Assembly: GCA_023388965.1 (NCBI GenBank)
Contig: JAEWFF010000057.1
Location: 1 to 9,919 of the forward strand
Direction of reading: 5' to 3'
From: Pseudomonadota bacterium
Lineage (GTDB): Bacteria; Pseudomonadota; Alphaproteobacteria; Rhizobiales; Methylopilaceae
DNA length: 9,919 nucleotides
The position numbers and the translations under genes are program-made. Shown in pieces: positions 7,415 to 9,919 of the stretch. The notes under the pieces were generated by a model. The model searched no databases, was not told the DNA's origin, and was given only the letters and a program-made list of their open reading frames with translations. The number at the start of each line of letters is the position of its first letter. Position 1 is the first letter of the stretch.

Positions 7415-8325
7415 GCCAGCGTCCTCTCGATCGGCAGCACCATCAGCCCACGCGCGCCGGCCAGCTTCAGGTCCTCCAGCCGCTGCCAGCTCATCGCGCC
7501 GTGGCACAGCGCCTGCAGCGCGAGCGTGTCCTTGCCGTCCACCTGCATCACCGTCGGCGGCTCGGCGTCGGGCAGCAGCGCCAGCAGCCCCGGCACCGCG
7601 CTGCGGGTGGCCTGGAACATCAGCAGGCGGCTGTCGCGGATCTTCAGCACCCCGTCCATGCGCCGCTGCAGCATCTGCGCGAGTTCGTCGCGGGCGTCGC
7701 CGAAGGCCCGCAGAGGACCGGCCAGCACCGCCTCGCTGCGCAGCAGCGTCAGCACCGGCCGCAGCCGGTTGGCCGCCAGCGTGGCGCCGCTCGACACCAG
7801 GTCGCAGACCGCGTCCGCCTGCCCCAGCCGCGGCGCGATCTCGACCGAGCCCGACAGCGTGACCACGCCGGCGTCGATGCCCTGCCCGTCCAGCCAGCGG
7901 CGCAGCAGTCCCGGATAGCTGGTCGCGATGCGCAGGCCGGACAGCTGCGTCGGGCCGGTCCATTCGACGCCGTCGGGGATGGCGATGTCGAGCCGGCAGT
8001 CGCCGAAGCCGAGCGGCCGCAGCTCGCGCGCCGCGGCGGCCGCGCCAAGCGCCTCGCGTCCGGCGTTGGTCTCGTCGAGCACGTTGCGCCCAACGATGCC
8101 GAGGTCGCAGACGCCCTCGGCGATCAGGCCGGGGATGTCGTCGTCGCGCACCAGCAGCAGGTCGACCGGCAGCGATTCGCCGTGGCAGAACAGGCGGTCA
8201 CGGCCCTCGCGCCAGGACAGGCCGCAGGACGCGAGCAGGGCACGCGCGGGCTCGGCCAGGCGGCCGGACTTCTGGATGGCGATGCGCAGCCGCTCGCGCG
8301 GTGCCGCGGAGGAGATCGGACTCAT
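7411..8325 (-). CDS. hisG: ATP phosphoribosyltransferase HisG, long form
   Basis: HisG (304 residues) catalyses the first, committed step: ATP plus PRPP gives phosphoribosyl-ATP. The size and the C-terminal region (about 225-304) show the long form, a hexamer with an ACT-like regulatory domain through which histidine inhibits the enzyme (family knowledge); it does not need HisZ. The N-terminus has RIAIQKSGRLAEPA (14-27), and LGIVGRNVLDE (75-85) is conserved. The PRPP-binding loop is DAVCDLVSSGATL (171-183). The ATG at 8325 lies 12 bp after the preceding regulator gene, whose TGA stop forms part of the ribosome-binding site TGAAGG. It opens the block of eight his genes. Confidence 0.98.
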   Translation of the reverse strand: MSPISSAAPRERLRIAIQKSGRLAEPARALLASCGLSWREGRDRLFCHGESLPVDLLLVRDDDIPGLIAEGVCDLGIVGRNVLDETNAGREALGAAAAARELRPLGFGDCRLDIAIPDGVEWTGPTQLSGLRIATSYPGLLRRWLDGQGIDAGVVTLSGSVEIAPRLGQADAVCDLVSSGATLAANRLRPVLTLLRSEAVLAGPLRAFGDARDELAQMLQRRMDGVLKIRDSRLLMFQATRSAVPGLLALLPDAEPPTVMQVDGKDTLALQALCHGAMSWQRLEDLKLAGARGLMVLPIERTLA

Positions 8326-8333
8326 GGGATGGG

Positions 8334-8340
8334 ACCTTCA
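8334..8340 (-). promoter_or_regulatory. hisG ribosome-binding site overlapping the upstream stop codon
   Basis: TGAAGGT contains the stop of the TrpR-like gene (TGA) and the AAGG ribosome-binding core, nine bases before the hisG ATG. This suggests that ribosomes finishing the regulator can reinitiate at hisG, and that both are on one transcript. Confidence 0.6.
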
Positions 8341-8673
8341 GTGTCGGTCGAGGAGGCGCGGGAACTGCTCGCGGACGGCGGCCGCATAGCCGCCCTCGCC
8401 GTGCTCCAGGGTGCGGGCGACGCGGCCCACGGTGGTCACGCTGACGCCGGTGCGCTGGTGGATCTCGCGGTAGGGCACGCCTTCGAGCAGCAGCGGCACG
8501 ACGCGCCAGCGATCGGTCATGGCCTCGAGTTCGGCCGGTGTGCACAGGTCGCGCAGGAACGCGGCGACCTCGGCGGGGTCCTGCAGGGACGCCAGCGCCT
8601 TCGCCAATGCCTTGAAACCGGCATCGGTGTCCTTCTTCGGCACGGGGGCGGGACGCTGCTTCACTTGGACCAA
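8338..8673 (-). CDS. TrpR/YerC-family repressor, probable regulator of the his operon
   Basis: A small DNA-binding protein (111 residues from the TTG at 8673) of the TrpR/YerC-YecD family. The C-terminal half matches the family: LCTPAELEAMTDRW (43-56), then a helix-turn-helix at about 67-89 (YREIHQRTGVSVTTVGRVAR), then the HGEGGY motif (91-96). The lysine-rich start is likely disordered. A TrpR-family protein as the first gene of the his operon, with a palindrome at its own start, suggests an autoregulated his repressor, perhaps with histidine as co-repressor (inference). I recall TrpR-family HisR regulators being proposed in Xanthomonadales, but cannot check this here. The start is uncertain: the frame is closed by TAA at 8688-8686, and only TTG (8673) or GTG (8664) are usual start codons; neither has a good ribosome-binding site. 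Twelve bases separate it from hisG. Confidence 0.88.
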   Translation of the reverse strand: MVQVKQRPAPVPKKDTDAGFKALAKALASLQDPAEVAAFLRDLCTPAELEAMTDRWRVVPLLLEGVPYREIHQRTGVSVTTVGRVARTLEHGEGGYAAAVREQFPRLLDRH

Positions 8674-8695
8674 TGTATTAATGCGTTAATACATT
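8672..8695. promoter_or_regulatory. Perfect inverted repeat, probable operator of the TrpR-like regulator
   Basis: Two perfect 10-base arms, AATGTATTAA (8672-8681) and TTAATACATT (8686-8695), are separated by TGCG. The site lies in a short AT-rich island of otherwise about 74% G+C DNA, between the regulator's start codon and its likely -10 box. Its size and symmetry suit binding by a helix-turn-helix dimer. It overlaps the promoter and the TTG start, so binding would block transcription of the regulator and the his genes (inference). Confidence 0.8.
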
Positions 8696-8720
8696 ATGCA
8701 CAGCCCGGAGGGCGGCGCAA
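8693..8720 (-). promoter_or_regulatory. Candidate promoter of the regulator-his operon
   Basis: On the minus strand CATAAT (8698-8693) matches five of six bases of the sigma-70 -10 box. TTGCGC (8720-8715) is a poor -35 box sixteen bases upstream. Transcription would begin near 8686, inside the palindrome, leaving a leader of only about 12 to 22 bases before the regulator start. The -10 box overlaps the right arm of the inverted repeat. The -35 match is weak, so the assignment rests mainly on the -10 box and location. Confidence 0.5.
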
Positions 8721-8851
8721 GCCTCCGCGGGCGCGCGGGTCGGCGACGCAGCGTCGTGCGGATGGCGGCAATCGTCGCCCGTGGCCGCATCCGCGCGCAG
8801 GCGGGCAGCCGGTGACAGGTGAGGAGTGACGAGCGACGGGTCCAGTCGGCA

Positions 8852-8871
8852 GCGGCGGCGCGCGCCGCCGC
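8852..8871. terminator. GC-rich hairpin after the membrane protein gene
   Basis: A perfect 20-base palindrome whose half is GCGGCGGCGC lies 15 bases downstream of the stop codon of the small membrane protein gene. It can form a strong hairpin at the end of the lyase/membrane-protein transcript, but no T-run follows it on the minus strand. It may be a terminator, a 3'-end stabilising hairpin, or a chance product of high G+C content. Confidence 0.35.
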
Positions 8872-8886
8872 CGGCCAAGGGGGGCT

Positions 8887-9243
8887 TCAGGCCCGGCGGC
8901 GCTCCGCCAGCAGCCAGCCCAGCGCGACGCCGGACAGCGCACCGATGACTTCCATCAGCACGCGGATGCCGAGGCCGTCGGGGTCGTGGATCTTCGACAG
9001 CGCGATGCGCGCGTACACCGGCGACTCGAGCTTGACCACGCCCATGTAGAAGAGGTGCCAGGCATCGATGCCGGCGCCCACCACCACCGCGACCAGGCTG
9101 GACCAGCCGATCGCGTGGCCGTGCGGCCAGCGCGCGCGCGTGCCGATGGCGTGGAACAGCGCGAAGGCCAGCAGGCCGACCAGCAGCGCGATCAGGCCCG
9201 CTTCCAGCGCACCCGGCCAGCCCAGGTGCAGGGGCAGGTTCAA
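8887..9243 (-). CDS. Small three-helix membrane protein, function unknown
   Basis: A 118-residue hydrophobic protein that I do not recognise. Three membrane helices are visible (about 11-33, 44-66 and 93-113), with short basic ends (RAR near 36 and ERRR at the C-terminus). An aromatic segment IDAWHLFYMG (59-68) closes the second helix, and a polar loop (71-92) joins it to the third. No signal cleavage site, catalytic motif or metal-binding cluster stands out. The start is taken as TTG at 9243, because it overlaps the lyase stop as TTGA, GGGGCAGGG lies just upstream, and the next in-frame Met is at residue 67. The tight overlap suggests co-translation with the lyase-like gene, so a role linked to that enzyme, such as transport of substrate or product, is possible but unproven. 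Confidence 0.75.
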   Translation of the reverse strand: MNLPLHLGWPGALEAGLIALLVGLLAFALFHAIGTRARWPHGHAIGWSSLVAVVVGAGIDAWHLFYMGVVKLESPVYARIALSKIHDPDGLGIRVLMEVIGALSGVALGWLLAERRRA

Positions 9244-9919
9244 GCGCCCTGCCCCGCGTCGCGCACGGCCGCGAGCAGCACGCCGTCGCCGACCAGGCGC
9301 ACGGCCTCGGCCACGTCGCCATCCATCGCCCGGTCACGGCCCATGCCGTCGATGCGGCCGCGGATCACCGCGTGCGCGACGTCCACAGCGCTGCCGGGAT
9401 GGAAGGGTTCGCTGCCCGCGAGCTCGACGCGCAGGGCCTCGACTTCCTCCATGAAGCGCGCATGCTCCGGCGTACCCGCGGCCGGCGCGCCCGACACCTT
9501 GGCCGCCAGTGCCGCCGCGTCGCCGCGCCGCGCCAGGTCGCGCGCGGCGTTGATCATGTCGCGGCGCAGGTCCAGGGCCTGGGCGGCGGTGTAGAGCTCA
9601 AGGCCCAGCACCTTGCCGAGGTCTTCGGCCATGGCCAGCACGTGGCGTGCTTCGTTGGCGCCCATCGACACGTGGTCTTCCGCGTTCGCGCTGGTCGGCA
9701 CCGAGTACACGCTGGCCGGATGCGCGCGGCTGGCGAGGTCGTTGACGATCGCCGCGGCGGTGTACTGCACGATCATGAAGCCCGACTCGGTGCCGTCCTC
9801 GTTGCCGATCAGGAAGGCCGGCAGGCCGTCGTTCGTCGCCGGGTCCACCAGCTTGTTGAGGCGGCGCTCGCTGATCGACGCCAGCACCGGGATCGCAGCC
9901 TTCAGGTAGCTCATCGCCA
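9240..9919 (-). CDS. Histidine/aromatic amino acid ammonia-lyase-like enzyme, C-terminal part
   Basis: This is the C-terminal part of an MIO-cofactor lyase of the HAL/PAL/TAL superfamily (HutH-like). The frame stays open to the window edge, so the ATG at 9914 is very likely internal; about 300 upstream residues, including the Ala-Ser-Gly that forms the MIO group, are not visible. Counting from that Met, family motifs are ISERRLNKLVDP (14-25), GLPAFL (30-35), SGFMIVQYTAAA (44-55), HPASVYSVPTSAN (65-77) and EDHVSMG (79-85). Glu79 corresponds to the catalytic Glu of histidine ammonia-lyase; phenylalanine lyases usually have Gln there (family knowledge). It could therefore deaminate histidine to urocanate, but Ala replaces the usual Gln in QEDH, and the tail beyond 125 looks longer than in classic HutH. 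Another aromatic substrate, as in aryl-polyene pigment clusters, or an aminomutase is possible. It overlaps the next gene by 4 bases. Confidence 0.85.
   Translation of the reverse strand, partial: AMSYLKAAIPVLASISERRLNKLVDPATNDGLPAFLIGNEDGTESGFMIVQYTAAAIVNDLASRAHPASVYSVPTSANAEDHVSMGANEARHVLAMAEDLGKVLGLELYTAAQALDLRRDMINAARDLARRGDAAALAAKVSGAPAAGTPEHARFMEEVEALRVELAGSEPFHPGSAVDVAHAVIRGRIDGMGRDRAMDGDVAEAVRLVGDGVLLAAVRDAGQGA

Noticed and set aside
6158..7918. 586-codon open frame on the plus strand opposite hisD and hisG
   Set aside because: It has low-complexity Arg/His/Ala/Gly composition, no motif, and lies wholly antisense to conserved enzymes.
7415..7963. N-terminal extension of hisD from 7963
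   Set aside because: The extra residues are out-of-frame hisG sequence. The ATG at 7414 has a good ribosome-binding site, and only this start makes the zinc and catalytic residues fall at the E. coli numbers.
8671..8700. Palindrome as an attachment site or mobile-element end
   Set aside because: No integrase, transposase or target duplication is nearby; its position at a TrpR-like gene's promoter is better explained as an operator.
8678..9337. 219-codon minus-strand frame spanning the membrane protein gene and the intergenic region
   Set aside because: It is a shifted frame over the membrane-protein and lyase genes with Arg/Pro/Ala-rich composition, and its end runs into the promoter palindrome.
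1..9919. CRISPR array, tRNA, rRNA, insertion sequence or phage genes
   Set aside because: No regularly spaced repeats, cloverleaf-like sequences, transposase motifs or phage proteins were seen on either strand by reading.

Overview
The window is about 74% G+C by eye, with long spurious open frames on both strands. It contains the complete histidine biosynthesis operon of a gammaproteobacterium. The gene order, the fused bifunctional hisB and hisIE, the long-form HisG, and details of the HisB and HisC sequences point to the Lysobacterales/Xanthomonadaceae (a Lysobacter-, Luteimonas- or Xanthomonas-like organism). This placement comes from remembered family features, not from a database search.

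Layout. Bases 1-1196 (+) hold the 3' part of a membrane-bound GGDEF diguanylate cyclase (7TM-DISM type), whose start lies outside the window. It converges on the end of the his operon, with 36 bp between the stop codons. Bases 1233-8325 (-) hold hisG, hisD, hisC, hisB, hisH, hisA, hisF and hisIE in that transcription order, and every junction overlaps by 4 to 8 bases. Just upstream of hisG, with only 12 bp between, is a small TrpR/YerC-family helix-turn-helix gene (8338-8673, -). A perfect inverted repeat in an AT-rich island (8672-8695) lies at its start codon. Further upstream on the same strand are a small three-helix membrane protein (8887-9243, -) and the C-terminal part of a histidine/aromatic amino acid ammonia-lyase-like enzyme (9240-9919, -, cut by the window edge); these two overlap by 4 bases.

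How the genes work together. HisG, HisIE, HisA, HisH/HisF, HisB, HisC and HisD supply every step from PRPP and ATP to L-histidine; the side product AICAR returns to purine synthesis. The TrpR-like gene is the first gene of the transcription unit, and the palindrome overlaps its likely promoter. The simplest model is an autoregulated repressor controlling the his genes. No histidine-rich leader peptide or attenuator is seen. The lyase and membrane protein form their own coupled pair, separated from the regulator by about 210 bp with a GC hairpin.

I found no mobile element, CRISPR array, tRNA, rRNA or phage gene, and no clear undescribed system. The points most worth a second look are the operator/promoter island, the HisB phosphatase domain lacking its usual zinc ligands, and the lyase/membrane-protein pair next to the his operon.
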